Assembly: GCA_038503075.1 (NCBI GenBank)
Contig: JBCAML010000001.1
Location: 3,472,001 to 3,536,000 of the forward strand
Direction: 5' to 3'
Length of the DNA: 64,000 bases
Source: Gyromitra esculenta
Taxonomy: Eukaryota; Ascomycota; Pezizomycetes; Pezizales; Discinaceae
The notes under the pieces were generated by a model, which made no database searches, was not told the DNA's origin, and saw only the letters and a program-made list of their open reading frames with translations. Every line of letters starts with the position of its first letter. Position 1 is the stretch's first letter. A program made the position numbers and the translations under genes. Shown in pieces: positions 47,478-59,549 of the stretch.

Positions 47478-47919
47478 CTATAGAGATGTAAAACACACCG
47501 TACTAGTCCCATTCGCAACAGATCCATTGAAACCCTGACTCGTGTAAGATATACTTTGTGGGCTGTTCAGTGGTTGAAGGCCACCCGCACCAGTAACGTA
47601 TTTGTCGTTATCAGAACCCGAGCCATGACCTGTGACCGAATATCAGCACCCTTTCTTTCTCGAATATATGTCACATCAATACCATCCTTCCGTTTATCGG
47701 GAATAAACCTTTTGTGCCAAGAGCTCTAAGTTAATCTCTTTGTCAGCACTCTCCGAAAAATAACCCAGGGCAACAGACATCATGAACCAGGTTCAATCCA
47801 GCTTGGGAGGCGGGAGCACGTTCCTCGATATGATTTCCTGTTGTCGGAACTGCGATCGCGGAGTTCACGGTTATAATTACTAAGACTGCTGGCACCAAGA
47901 AATAAGTGTAGGTCTTCAT
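47478..47919 (-). CDS. Predicted small secreted protein
   Basis: Minus-strand exons: 47919-47779, 47725-47683, 47629-47478; 111 residues with consistent phases. The N-terminus is a clear signal peptide (YFLVPAVLVIITVNSAIA), then VPTTGNHIEERAPASQAG. A basic stretch HKRFIPDKRKDG and a Gly/Ser-rich end HGSGSDNDKYVTGAGG follow. One Cys only. A GTACGG donor near the end could instead splice to a longer tail containing NDADICVALDVGQNQGG, via a 42-nt intron. No known domain. A secreted effector-like or wall-associated role is only a possibility. Confidence 0.5.
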
Positions 47920-48847
47920 CGTGATTTTCTGGGTTGGGGATTGAAATTGAGAACAATAGTCAAAGAACGCAGACCGGATATCAAAAACTCACTTAAAACC
48001 CATTCCGACCCCTCATACTTATACACTATAGGAGATAAGTTAAATCAAATTATGAACAAAAGAACTGTTCACCATGACGACTCAATACCACTAAACGTAG
48101 TATTGTGACAGCAGCAGTAACCGAGGCATCAACAACGCGTATTATGCAGCGTAGTAATATACCGCCAACGGAATTAAAGCCGGTGCTGGCGACCGCCACT
48201 CCCTGCTTGACTAGAAAATCCTTTGGAACTTACGGAGCCCGGAAATCACTCGCCCGTGAGATAATATTTCAAAGAAAGTAGGGTTCTCACATTGATATTT
48301 GAAAGGTATATACGAACAGCTAAATACATACATGACAGCCCGCCTCCTTCTCGAGACACTGACAATAAAAATAAATAATAAAGATCATACATTAGGAAAG
48401 TAGAATACATAGGTCGCTATAAGAAATAAAACATCCACCGAACCTAATTCCCCAATTGAATATGAAATGCAAAGAATAAATACATGTAGGTCATGAACAC
48501 TCCCTGAAGGATAGCGCGGATACAAATATCTTCATTCCTCTCGAAAATCATTGGCCGCACATAATAAGAAGGAGATGAAGGCCGAGACGCCGAGATACGA
48601 TTTCTCCCAGTCCAGTCTTTATCTTTCCCGATAATCCGTTTGTAACAAACACTCATTCCATAGACTACGTAAGCAAGTGTCGAAAGAGAACAATAACCCC
48701 ACAACGCTCATCCACCCATGTGAAGCATTAAAAACGTGGTAAGGAGAAGATCTGTGAAGCAATACGCAGGAAAACAAAAGCGCTTCAAGAGAAACAAACG
48801 TTGAATTTCCACCAAAGAAAAAGCCTATAATCTACCGTGATTCGAGC
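47920..48847. other. Intergenic region between secreted protein genes
   Basis: 930 bp between tandem minus-strand genes. One TACATGTA at 48481. An open frame at 48444-48704 lacks motifs and probably lies in the 3' flank of the next gene. Confidence 0.45.
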
Positions 48848-49684
48848 CTAGAAATTGGACGAAGCATTGACAACACCTGGGGGTTTGTGATACTGATCTA
48901 AGGTGGCCTTGAATGGTGATTGTTCTGGGTTTGCCGGACGTATTTCCCTTCCCGCAGCAAGAGGAGATCCATCCCGTCGCATCAGATCATCCTCGTCGAC
49001 CGGGTTCTTATTTCTCCTCTTCAAGCGCCAAGCAACGATTGCCAATCCACCAAACAGAAGTGCACCTCCAACACCAACAACAACTCCAATTATTGTATTC
49101 CTGGTTGCAGGCGTGATATTCCCACTTCCACCACCATCGTTACCACTCGGGGCCTGATCAGAGGTCCCCGTTGGGGTTTCGACTGTGGTGCTCGAGGTAA
49201 CATAGGTGGAAGTGAAGGTAGCACCATTACTGCTGAGGGTGGTGTAGCGGGTCGTGACAATCACGCGAGTAGTGGGTGTGGGTGTGATCGTCTCCACGGG
49301 CCCGTCTGTTGGAGTCGGTGTAGGCGAGTCTGAGTTCGGGGGGGTTTGCGGGGGGGATGTCGAAGTTGACGAGGACGTAGTTGACGTTTCTAGCCCGGTT
49401 GGTGGAGTGGTTGTAGGTGTAGATGCGGTTGATGTAGTTCGACTACTAGTAGTAGACGTACGGGATGTAGTTACTATCGAACTAGTCGTTCTGGAAGTAG
49501 TCGATGTACTTGATGTACTCGATGATAGTGATTCCGAAGTCACCGAGGTTGAGTTATTATCTTGACGTTTTTCGAACTCTAGTAATTCCATGTCATCGAT
49601 AGCTGATGGATCAGCCATCGCAGAGCCCACCAGCAGGCATAAGAGGAGCGAAAAAGAAAGAAGGAGTGTTGAAAATTTGGCCAT
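48848..49684 (-). CDS. Ser/Thr-rich single-pass cell-surface protein (Mid2/WSC-like)
   Basis: One exon, 278 residues. Signal peptide (residues 1-24, LLLSFSLLLCLLVGSAMA), then a 150-residue Ser/Thr/Pro ectodomain expected to be heavily O-mannosylated. One membrane helix near 195-220 (IIGVVVGVGGALLFGGLAIVAW) is followed by basic KRRNK and a 58-residue cytosolic tail. This is the architecture of fungal wall-stress sensors of the Mid2/WSC type, which signal through Rho1. No WSC cysteine domain is present, so a Mid2-like role is inferred from layout only. Confidence 0.8.
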   Translation of the reverse strand: MAKFSTLLLSFSLLLCLLVGSAMADPSAIDDMELLEFEKRQDNNSTSVTSESLSSSTSSTSTTSRTTSSIVTTSRTSTTSSRTTSTASTPTTTPPTGLETSTTSSSTSTSPPQTPPNSDSPTPTPTDGPVETITPTPTTRVIVTTRYTTLSSNGATFTSTYVTSSTTVETPTGTSDQAPSGNDGGGSGNITPATRNTIIGVVVGVGGALLFGGLAIVAWRLKRRNKNPVDEDDLMRRDGSPLAAGREIRPANPEQSPFKATLDQYHKPPGVVNASSNF

Positions 49685-50671
49685 TGTTAATCAGTGTGAA
49701 ATAGATGGAAAAGAACAAAATTAATTTGTGAGTAGCCTATAATAGCGGAGTGTTGTTTCGGCTAAAAACTCCAGACTGCTGTCGAAAGACCGCGTGATGC
49801 CAAGGGAATCAAGAAAAGTCTCGCAGGTGACTGATGTATCGTGATTGTGATAATTCGGCGGAATCTATCTCTCAGACTGTGCAAGAAGTTGAGGGCACGG
49901 TGGGAAAGCGAGCGTCAGGTTGGTATAGTTGGTATAGACGAAATAAAAACAGAAATAGAAAAATAGAAAAAGAAATAGCGAGAGTCCAGAGATGAAGACG
50001 AAGTTTAGGCGAGAAATATTTGGTGGGAGTGAGTGTGACGAAGAAGAAACAATGATAATGGTGAGGGTGGGTTGGATCCAAAGATGTAGGCAGGGGGAAG
50101 TGGCGACGACGCTGACAACGGCCGGAAATGCGTGTGCCGGGTTGAACGGTGGCTAAGTTAAGAACGACCGGCGGTTGAGGGAGTTTAGATCTAGAGAGGT
50201 ATAAAAGACGAGAGCCAATCACCTATAGGATTGGGAAACGAAAAGAGAGTAACACTGAAGGCCCTGCGTAAAGGAAGCCAGGAACCGTGAGGGCCAAGAA
50301 AAAGGAAATAAAGCCGCCAGAGCAGCAGCTCGAGGCCAACTGCAACCATTGGCAACCACGCGAAACCCTGTTGCGCAGCCGTTGCCGATCATGCCGATTC
50401 AGTGGTTGCCGAAACTGCTTGCGGTTAAGACAGCAATCCCCACTAACAATCAGATAAGGTACATTATGTGAGGAAATCGGATTAGCCTAATCATTCTCAT
50501 TGGAGCCTCCTGATAGAAAAAAGGCCTTTCAGGTTTTGCTTATTGTGGCCGAAATCGAACTTTTCGTCCCTTCAAAAGCCCCCATGAAAGCTTGCTTAGG
50601 AAAATATTTCAAGAACGCTCATTTACACCGAGCGATACTTTTCTCTCTCTCTTCTGTCCACTTAGGGAAGC
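49685..50671. other. Divergent promoter region
   Basis: 990 bp between the surface protein and PQ-loop gene starts. 50330-50440 has repeated TTGCC/GGCAA motifs in both orientations. No gene recognised. Confidence 0.45.
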
Positions 50672-52068
50672 ATGGCCATATATCCAGCCCAGTTTTTGAA
50701 CACTCTTTCATCTTCGGTGGTTGACGCTCCGTTGACGCTCCGAGAAGCTTTATCTGGCATCTCGGGTACCATATCGCTTGTTTCATGGATTGTCCTGCTT
50801 GTATGCAGCCCCTCGAACCTTTCATCCCATGTCGCGTTCGTGTCCATGTACTTAGGAGCTGACATCATCTCGTCCAACTACAGGTGCCGCAAATCTTAGA
50901 AAACTACAAGAACCAGAGTGGCGATGGCATTTCCATGGCTTTTCTATTGATATGGTTTTTTGGAGATTTTGCAAACTTGGCCGGTCTGTCTTTTGTTTCC
51001 TATGCATGACTTCGCAAAGCGATTTATCAATTTCTCGTTATGCCACTTTCCTTGCAGTTAATTTGCTGCTGCTGAATGCTGCTCGATCATAACAGCTATG
51101 TGCGCCAATTAATAGCTATCTTGTTTGCTAATCGCTGATCATTGATCACTTGTTTCCTGCAGGATCTATCGAAGCCAATTTACTTTCCACTGTCGTCATT
51201 CTAGCTGTCTACTTCTGTTTGGCAGATTTCATCATAATAAGTCAAACCATGTATTACAAGTATATCAATGAGCGTAAGTCGGCCGTTAGGGAAGTGCGGC
51301 GTCAGTCTCGTGCAAGCAATGTGGATAGCCCAACCCAGCCACTTCTTTCACGTCGCAGAAGTTCAGCAAATTCCTACGGCAGGACTCACAGCATTACGCA
51401 AAATGATGCTAGCCGATCCCTCACTGTAATTACGGAGAAGCAGAGCAATAACATGAAGGTTGTGGCCAAAAAAATCTTGTCGCTTTTTGTGGTTGTGCTG
51501 GTTGGTTGTCTAGGTTGGTTCCTTGCTTGGAAGAGCGGTGCGTGGTCTGTTACGATAGAGGATGGAAATATACAGGAGATGCCATGGATTGGTGCTTGTT
51601 TGGGATATACGAGTGCTATACTTTACCTCGGTGCTAGAATTCCTCAGATCCTTAAAAACTATCACAGCAAGTCTTGCGACGGTATTGCCCAGCCGCTATA
51701 CTCACCAACCAATTACAAGCAACCCGAGCTAACCTTGATGAAGGGCTTTCGATTCTTTTCTTCCTACTATCACTCTTGGGTAATATCACATACGGAGCAG
51801 GTGTTAGTATTTCTTCGTGATATTTGATATTTGATCTCAACTTACTTCTTGGTAGATTTTATTCCATTCAACCAGAAAAGAATATGTCCTTCACAACCTC
51901 CCATGGTTGATTGGAAGCTTAGGGACTATGGCACAAGATTTTATCGTAGGTTCTGTGGAAATGACACTACCCCGATGTTATAACTAATCGCCTTAGATAT
52001 TCGGGCAATTTCATTATTATGACAAAGAAGAAACTAGAGAAGCTGAAAACGGTTCAGCCATCGTCTAA
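50672..52068 (+). CDS. Vacuolar PQ-loop cationic amino-acid transporter (Ypq1-like)
   Basis: Seven-helix PQ-loop transporter of the vacuole/lysosome (Ypq1-3, PQLC2), exporting or exchanging basic amino acids. Exons: 50672-50800, 50884-50983, 51163-51681, 51744-51802, 51856-51945, 51997-52068; 322 residues. The two PQ loops are VPQILENYKNQSGDGIS (start of exon 2) and IPQILKNYHSKSCDG (end of exon 3). A long Arg/Ser-rich cytosolic loop with PLLSRRRSS separates the halves. The third-exon join gives AGSIEANLLSTVVILAVYF. It ends in an acidic tail. Confidence 0.9.
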
Positions 52069-52432
52069 ACCGATGTTTCTGAGGTTTATTGATGGTCATC
52101 CATTACGCTACTAGTGCATGAATTCACAGTTTAGGTGGGGTCTCTAGGAGACGGGCACAATTTGGATACCTAGATATATCACTGGGCACGAGATAGCTAT
52201 TCTTCGGTTTGTAATTCTTCCCCTACAATATTTGGTGCAAATGTAGATCTTTTTTTTGGTCGGTTGATGTATTTACACTTTTTATCTTGGAAGATATGGT
52301 TCGAGGTAGCCAGAATTTGATACATGTAGCTAGAAGTGTTATAGTATCGAGATTATACCGCGGTGTATTTATATTAGTTTAATAAGCCCACGAATGCGGT
52401 GTCTATTGATGAGTCTTGGTGATTTGGAGAGT

Positions 52433-52590
52433 GATAGAGCAGTGGAGGGAATCGCGAGGCAGAGGGTATACCGAGGCTTGACAGGCTTGGCTAACAAATT
52501 GATCTCCATTAGGTGGCGAGATATTGAGTTTGTGAACCAAGCCTCGTTATGCCCTCTGCCTCGCGATCCCCTCCACCGCTCTACTAGCTC
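52433..52590. repeat. Long imperfect hairpin (MITE-like)
   Basis: Arm 52433-52480 (GAGCAGTGGAGGGAATCGCG ... ACCGAGGCTTG) pairs with 52536-52587 (CAAGCCTCG ... CGCGATCCCCTCCACCGCTC) with a few mismatches. Pairing continues inward (ACAAATTGATCTC with GATATTGAGTTTGT), leaving a loop of about 15 nt. No certain target duplication. Confidence 0.7.
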
Positions 52591-52729
52591 AAAAAAAAAA
52601 AGGGTTTGTAAAATAAGTGAACCTAGGTACGGTACGAGGATCGGATAGAGCGCACCATCTTTTTGCTCGTATACTGCGGCAAGCAGGGTTATTTTTCGAT
52701 AAAAATGCTTCCCCAAAGCATCCATTAAG

Positions 52730-52850
52730 TGATTAATTTGGTCTAGCCAGATCCAGAGCGCTTTTATTAACTAAGCCAATTTTGATGGTGGAATAGAATG
52801 TTGAACTTCTGAGTTCAAGGTGATCTGGCGGGTTTTGCGAAAAAGTGCAA
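52730..52850 (+). repeat. Diverged dispersed repeat, copy 2
   Basis: Aligns end to end with 2618-2740: shared blocks TGA-NN-AATTTG, GCTTTT, AATTTT-ATGGT-GAATA, TGAACTT, GAT-T-GCGG and AAGTGCAA. About 65-70% identity by eye. Same orientation in the window. Confidence 0.6.
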
Positions 52851-53074
52851 TTCATTCACTCCACCGATAAACTGCTTCACTTCGGATATCGAAAATCCGC
52901 TAAAAACCCCGCTAAAGCCTCTGGGAAAAAAATAAGAAAATTTGTGGGCATAACCCTGAATCTTTAGGAACCGGTTGAATATCCTAAATAAAGGATCGCG
53001 ATTGTTTTGGCCATTTTTTATCCAGGAGTACATGTACCCAACAGGACTTTGAAATTGCCAAGCCGCAGTTGCAT

Positions 53075-53345
53075 TATAGGTCACATGAGCGCGTGTTTGT
53101 GAAAGCACACACTGTCTGGTTACGGTCGTTTCTGAGAAAACTCACCTCAAAATTCGACTACCTCGCCAAAAGACTTCAGTTTTCCTAGTTTTTCACAACG
53201 ATCGAGTGTCTGAAATTGAAATCAAATATTTTTGAGGTCCTCAGGTCATTGCCCACCGTGTGAGATATAAGTTGTGATATTAAACCCTACTCGGGTGTTG
53301 CATCCCACCCTGTGTGTTTTCACAGACACGCACTCACATATAGGT
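53075..53345. mobile_element. Foldback element with TATAGGT target duplication
   Basis: Direct repeats TATAGGT at 53075-53081 and 53339-53345 bracket a 257-bp body. Its inverted ends are TGAG(C/T)GCGTGT(T/C)TGTG AAA(G/A)CACACA, about 26 bp with three mismatches: 53086-53111 and the complement near 53311-53336. The 7-8 bp duplication suits a hAT-type non-autonomous element. No coding capacity. Confidence 0.65.
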
Positions 53346-54250
53346 ACATTTTAATCAATTCTTGCACTATAGTCACCAACTTTGCATCAACATGGCATTG
53401 TAAACGCCTCTGGTTGAAGACTACATATGTAATATCTTAATTTGACGCTGCCAGAATTACAGGGTGTGAGGTTGCGTTACAAGTTTCAAAATATGAAGTA
53501 AGTGTTAGTTGCTACCTAAGTTCACTCACTTTACAACCCTTTTTTTTTTAGCAAGTAGAGTGGAGTGCCACCTAGAGTCGCCGGTCCATCCTTCTAGTTA
53601 ACTCCGACGACCCGATTCGAACCGGCCAGTAGACCTAGCTAGGTGAGGCTATGTACTTCATATTCTGTGCTCAAGTGGTATTCGAAATGGTTGAAAACAA
53701 GATAAAATAGTAATAATTGGTGAGTCGGATGAACGACCACCAGATATTTTACTTGACAGAAAAGGGATCACAAGACAGCACAAGGGACCTTATATCTATC
53801 TTGCCTATTGCGACGACGCCGTCCGTACCCGTTGTTAAAGAAACATTGTTTCCAAATATAAATATAGGGTGTTGATGCACTTCCACTCCTCAAAGTCCAT
53901 CACGAGCAATATCTCTTCAGAGGTCTCGGAACGAGAAGGTACGTGTATATACGTGGTAGAAAGTACATATGTATTGTATAAATAAAAATAAAAATGAGCG
54001 AATGGGTGGGTGAATGTACTAAGTTGATATATCCGAGAGCCTCACTGTTTGACGCGCGTATTCGCGACAAATTGCTGTTCAATTGATGCTGTATTTATCG
54101 TAGCGTGTGTAGGAAATCCCAGGGTTTAGCATTGTGCTATGTGGACCTCAACCTCCCCCACGCAACCCCCATCGAAAAGACGCCAGATTGTAAATAAATT
54201 CCGAGTCTCCATCCTCCACATTTTCTCAATTTCCTCCGATATAGGTTGTC

Positions 54251-56416
54251 ATGGAGCAAAACGCGACATCACCAATCACTTCAAATCCCAGTAAGTCTTC
54301 TCTAGCTACCTTCTTGGAAACGCTTGATTTGTCTTTCTTTTGATGGGTTCAGGCTAACGGTACTGTGTAGCAACCTCGAGCAAGAAGAAGAGAGTAAGCA
54401 AGAAGAAGAAACAGCAAAGTGGCGGTCAACACGATGTTCCTACATCTCGGCCAAGTACCTCAGGTGGAGGGGAGATGGAAGATGAGGATAAGACCGGAAA
54501 TATTGAGGTACAGTTTGAGAAGGATAGTTTAAACGCTTCAAAAACGATGGTAAAAATAATCACCCCTCCCTTGAAGCCTCTGACTCACTTTGGTGATTAG
54601 CAAAATGTGAAACTACAAGCTACGAATGGTGGAAGCAACAGGAAAGTAAGCGGCAATAACTCCGACGACGATTCTGAAGACGATGCGGCTGGGCTACGAG
54701 ATGAGCTGGAGAAGGGAAGGGCGAGGTCCCAGATGTTAGAACGACAACTAGCATCGCTAAGGAGGGATCTGATTGAGAAATCGAAATCGGTAGAGGCGAC
54801 AGTATTGGTCGGGCAAGAGGAACTGTTGGAAGAAAAGGCTAGGTCGAAGGAGCTTGAGAGAACCGTACAGGGGTTGAGGTCTGAGCTTACCCAGAAGTCA
54901 TTATCCGCGACGGACGGTACGGCCACACAAGAGAAACTTCAAGAACTGAAGGGACAGATTTCTGTCCAAATGGAGGAAGTAGCCGAACTACGAAAGCTAC
55001 TCGAAGTTGAGAAAAGTGATCGCGAAAATGAGAGAGCGAAAGCGAACCAAAAGCTAGCACAGGCACAGGAGGAAAAGCAGCAACTAGATACTCAGTATAA
55101 AACCCTTCTTGGAAGGATTGCTCACATCAAAGCTACTCTAGGCGAAAAATTGAAATCTGATGCGGTAAGTAGTCTTAGGTTGATAGGATGTTGGATCGTA
55201 ACGACCGAGGGCGCGAAAGCTGATTTCCCACGTTTCGCAGGAAGAACTTGATCGTACTCGAAACATGGTCGATAGTTTGAAAGAGGAAAACCGAACTCTC
55301 AATCAAAATATCTTTGGGCTCCAAACCCAATTGGAAAAGAATACCGAAGAGAACGATAGAGCCTCGCAGGAGATCTCAACGTTACGAAATAGGATGAACC
55401 TTTCTCAGCAGAATTGGGCGAAAGAAAGGAATGACTTAATTAACGTAGAGAGGCTCGTGCGTGAGGAACATGAAGCTGCTAAACAGGCCATGCAAGAATG
55501 GGAAGTTATTGCAACGGAGGAACGAGCGGTGCGAGAATCGCTGGGAGATCGTGTTATAGAACTAGAGGAACAACTGGCCAATCAGCAAGCTGCCTATGAC
55601 AAAGTGCTGTTGGAGAGGGATAGGGAATCAAACATGGTGAACGGTCTTCAGAGGGCTTTGCAGGATATTCAGAATGGTATTGAAACTTAAGTGTCCTTAT
55701 TCCCATCTCAGCTTGACTAACCTTTTATAGCGCGCAAGTTAGAGCTGCGAGAGGTTGTCGAGAGCATGGAGGCGCAGATTAACCAGTTGGCGTCGAAAGG
55801 ACAAATGCTTGAGAAACGCGCGAGAGATGCCGAAGCTCAACTATCATCCGTCCTGCGAGACCTTGAACGTGTGCTGCCATTTGAGAAAGAAGTTAAAGAA
55901 AAGAACCTCCTCATTGGGAAACTTCGACATGAAGCTGTCACTCTAAATGATCACCTTCGAAAGGCACTTCGCATGCTGAAGCGTGATAATGCTGACGATA
56001 AGATTGACAAGTACCCCCTCCTCTTATACGGAATTTACTACCCATTAATTCCCATCAATGACTGATTTCATTGCAGGCAACTTGTGACGAATGTCTTCCT
56101 CCAGTTTGTCAGCATACAAAGGGGAGACTCAAAAAAATACGAAATACTGCAACTGATCGCCTCTGTCCTTGACTGGAACGATGAGCAACGAGAAAAGGCC
56201 GGCCTTGTCCGACCAGGTACTGCAGCAAATTCGCAGAACTCTTTTCTCAAAACGCCACCTTTATCCCCATTTCACCGTTCTCCAAGCACACCTACGCTGA
56301 GTGATGCTTACGAGGGCAGTAGGGATGTATGTCAATCGCTTGCACGCTATGAACTAGCGCTAGTACTGACGAATTCTCAGCTTTGGGCATCGGTTTTAGA
56401 TTCCGAGAAGTCGTAA
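54251..56416 (+). CDS. RUD3: Golgin with GRAB domain (Rud3/GMAP-210)
   Basis: Cis-Golgi coiled-coil tether recruited by Arf1 through its C-terminal GRAB domain. Exons: 54251-54290, 54371-54507, 54601-55164, 55241-55676, 55731-56010, 56077-56326, 56381-56416; 580 residues. The N-terminus is short and basic (SSKKKRVSKKKK). About 400 residues of coiled coil follow. The GRAB domain is KQLVTNVFLQFVSIQRGDSKKYEILQ... with LDWNDEQREKAGL. A final 54-nt in-frame intron with a GTATGT donor and CTGAC branch site leads to the end LWASVLDSEKS; its retention would not break the frame. Confidence 0.92.
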
Positions 56417-59400
56417 TGATCCCCACATTATGCTTTACGTATTGTGTACTTCTATAGTTTATATATTATACCGGGGATAAAACCAGGAGTTATTGGGTTT
56501 CAGCCTGTTTATTTCGCATTTTGTTTTTATCTTCTAGATCGGACTCATCGTGTTTGGTGTATCTCTTTTCAGTAAAATGTTGAATTAAGTACGATATTCC
56601 ACCTAAACCTTGTTCACAAGTTGGAATACATCAGGTAGTTGAGATAAAGCGGGTTTCTTCAAAGTCTCATTTAGACAAGCTATTAAAATTTCACGGTTGT
56701 CTAAAACTATGCATGACTGGTTACCAGAAACGAAAATCTCACTACAGTACGTGTAGTGCCTAGAGGATACGGGTCATCGAAAATCACCCGCCTATGTTGC
56801 AGGTCACATTACAACGTCAGTTATTTATTGACTTATTGATCCATTTAGTGTATGCTGGGAGTCGATACCCAGTTACATCTAGCTATTGGGATCCAATTTC
56901 GGTAGCTATAGCTACGGATATATAAGAAGCTCTAATAAAAACAGACGGACTCTTTCGACTAAATTAAATGCTTTCGCGTTCCTCCCTTACTATACTAATG
57001 CTACTTATCCTAGTATATACGCCTAGTACTATGCAAGCACAAGCGGCCTGTATTTAGGCTTCTTAAGCCGTGCACGAAAATAATAGGCTGTGTACGTCTT
57101 AGATACTATCGAACTATTCACGTTTATCGCCATACGAATATGTACATGTATTTGCCTTCTAGATGTGTAACGTAACACTGAGCCATGACGTGCTCCCATT
57201 AGCCTTAAGTGCAGACAGCAATGCCATACTTATACACCTTGGGGGCTTCTCCCGTCTCGTACAAGCATAGCAGGAGTGAAGCTGGGAGGCTTTTTGTACA
57301 TATATAGCCTCCAGCAAGATTATCGAATGTAGAGGTAAGGGTGAGCAGGCAAGACTCGGATGCCAGTATTTGCCACCAAAACCACTGCTACGAGTTTGGA
57401 AGACCAATAAGAACTCGGAATGTCAAGTTCCACATTTCTATAGTAATCTTGCTAGAAGCGGTGGTTCAATCGCCGTGGCTGAATATATTAGCTATTCTAA
57501 ATTCATTCCCATGCGCTTGGGAACCTTGACTCTTAGGCCCTTAAGCTTGTGGCAATGTAAAATCTTACAGAACCATTTATAGAGCTAGAATATTCGGGAT
57601 GACTGGGAGGAAGGTGAATGGTGAATGGTGAATGTTGCAATTTTGTAGGCTAGGATTAATGGCCGAATTCAATCTAGGAATAGGGGTTTTGCATATAAAT
57701 CTAGAATCTCTCTTGAGGTATTGAAACCGCAAATTTGTTACATCCCATAAATTCCGTGGAAGAAATAAAAGAACATCAAGTTTTGTCTCGAGCCAGACTC
57801 TGGGGTTCTGCAATGGCTTGGTGAAGTAATTACATAAACAAGCTAAGCCTAATTGGGACTGGCTCGAGACAACATCAAGTTCATAGGCTCGTTAGAGGTG
57901 AGATTTAATGATTCAACGAAGTTCTAGGCGACTAACAATTGGGATGTCGACAAAGGAAACCCGTGTCGTCAGGAGTTGCTATTCCTTGCTAGATATCTCG
58001 AAAGTGGTTTCGACTGAACCTTAAGATAAGCAGATTCCTAATAACTTGCCGCGAATGATGCATGGATGTTAGAGTATTACAGCACAATCTTCAGCTGCTT
58101 TTAGTCCAAACAAATCAAAGTTCTGGGGTCCAAAAAGCAAGCAGAGATGCGTATTTGCCAGGCTGAGCCCAGACTTTGCGAGCAATGACAGGAATACATG
58201 TGGGTTCCAACTCCATCAATTACATACACTGTTACTCTGACCCTTTTAACGCTCGAGGTGCTTGCAAAGTACATGTAATCAATGACCTAGAGGGTTCGAA
58301 TTACATATGTATATCGTAGAAATTGCTTGCTTTGGGGTTGAGTTCATATATTCTACTGAGTACCTACTCCTCATACCAAATCCGCCTCATCTGGCTTATT
58401 CGGTTTAACGTCTGAGCATGGGTGTTTGTGACCTCGCCCCTGATTGTAATAGAAAACGGGTATAGCCGTACCCTGTACCCAAGTGACTGCTGCTGTGCCG
58501 CACACAAATTTTGTGAAATTTTGGAACGTGGCACTAGCCACTGAAGTAATTACGTGTACCTTTATAGAATTAAAATTACCGCTCTGTAGAATACTCAGCG
58601 AGCAGTTGTAATTGTTAGATCAGTAATTTCTAGCAGCGGAAATTTGCTAAGGCTACATGTAGTTATAGGTTGTGAGTTGATACGTCATGAGCACTAAAGG
58701 GTTAAGGATTCGTCGCTATCATCGCCATCGGTAAGACATTTCACGATGTCGGTCTGATAAATGATGTCGAAGAAACAGAGTCTTGTTACCTGGTTGAGTT
58801 TGAGCCTGGTGAACCAACCAGCGCCAGCGCTCATCTTGTTCAGTCGTCATGGGTTCCGATTTGCTCATTTGATTTGCTAGCTACATCTGTGTGACAGATC
58901 CCTGATCTTGGAGGTTTCATATTTATCTACTTGCAGAAATTCCCGGTACCTTCATTTCAAACCCCTAATACTCTCACGTATCAGTTCTCTCATCACGCTA
59001 GATAATTGTACAGCCTAAGTTGGACAACTAATCAGTTCTTACTCAATTAAGATATGGCAAGATTTGCCTAGATAATTGTGCAAGCAATGTACCCATAGCG
59101 AATGTTGGAGCAACTTGAAGAACCTAGTCTTCGGCGGCAAAAACCCTACTCCAGAGCCCCTAGGGCGCAGTGCTAATTTACGAGTGATTGCCGCGATGCT
59201 GTGGTCTCCCGTACTCTGGCCAGCGCACTTTTGCTCTCTTTCTTCCCTTTTATTCTCGCATTTCCCCCTCCCTCTTCTCTTCCTCTCCACTCACAACTCT
59301 CGCGAATTTCTGCCCACGTTCTTTCCATTTTTTTCGGCTTTAATTCCTTCGGATCTTTGTCATTCCTTCAAATCCAAGTCCCCGCTAGCCACGAATTTGA

Positions 59401-59549
59401 TCCCCTTCTTTCTCAACTCCCCCTCCGAGGCGACTGCGCATTGATTGCTCTGTGTTTTCAACACTTTCTAAAACAAAATAAAAAGATCATCGTTTTTGGC
59501 CTCTGCAGACGATAGATATTCCAGCATCAAATTTTACTAGATAAAAATA
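56417..59549. other. Long intergenic region with a small transposon relic
   Basis: 3.1 kb without a supported gene. It holds the 90-bp element at 57783-57872 and TACATGTA at 57143, 58270 and 58654. A pyrimidine-rich promoter-like stretch lies at 59220-59420, upstream of the wall protein gene. Confidence 0.55.
57774..57881. mobile_element. 90-bp MITE with 9-bp target duplication
   Basis: Perfect 14-bp inverted ends TTGTCTCGAGCCAG (57783-57796) and CTGGCTCGAGACAA (57859-57872), flanked by exact 9-bp repeats CATCAAGTT (57774-57782, 57873-57881). A 9-bp duplication is typical of Mutator/MULE-type elements. The 62-bp centre is non-coding. Confidence 0.85.

Larger units (their letters stand above)
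52069..54250. other. Repeat-rich intergenic region
   Basis: 2.2 kb with a hairpin element (52433-52590), the second copy of a dispersed repeat (52730-52850) and a foldback element with a 7-bp target duplication (53075-53345). TACATGTA at 52321 and 53029. The RUD3 promoter is the last part. No host gene recognised. Confidence 0.6.

Noticed and set aside
48444..48704. 86-codon hydrophobic frame on the minus strand
   Set aside because: It lies in the likely 3' flank of the surface protein gene, with no conserved motif or splice signals.
48903..49565. Long open frames opposite the Ser/Thr-rich surface gene
   Set aside because: They are shadows of the low-complexity Ser/Thr codons on the other strand and have no start context or conserved motif.
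53600..53640. tRNA-like B box (GGTTCGAATC on the minus strand)
   Set aside because: The T-stem has a mismatch, and no matching acceptor strand, A box or anticodon arm exists at the right distance. At most a decayed tRNA-derived fragment.
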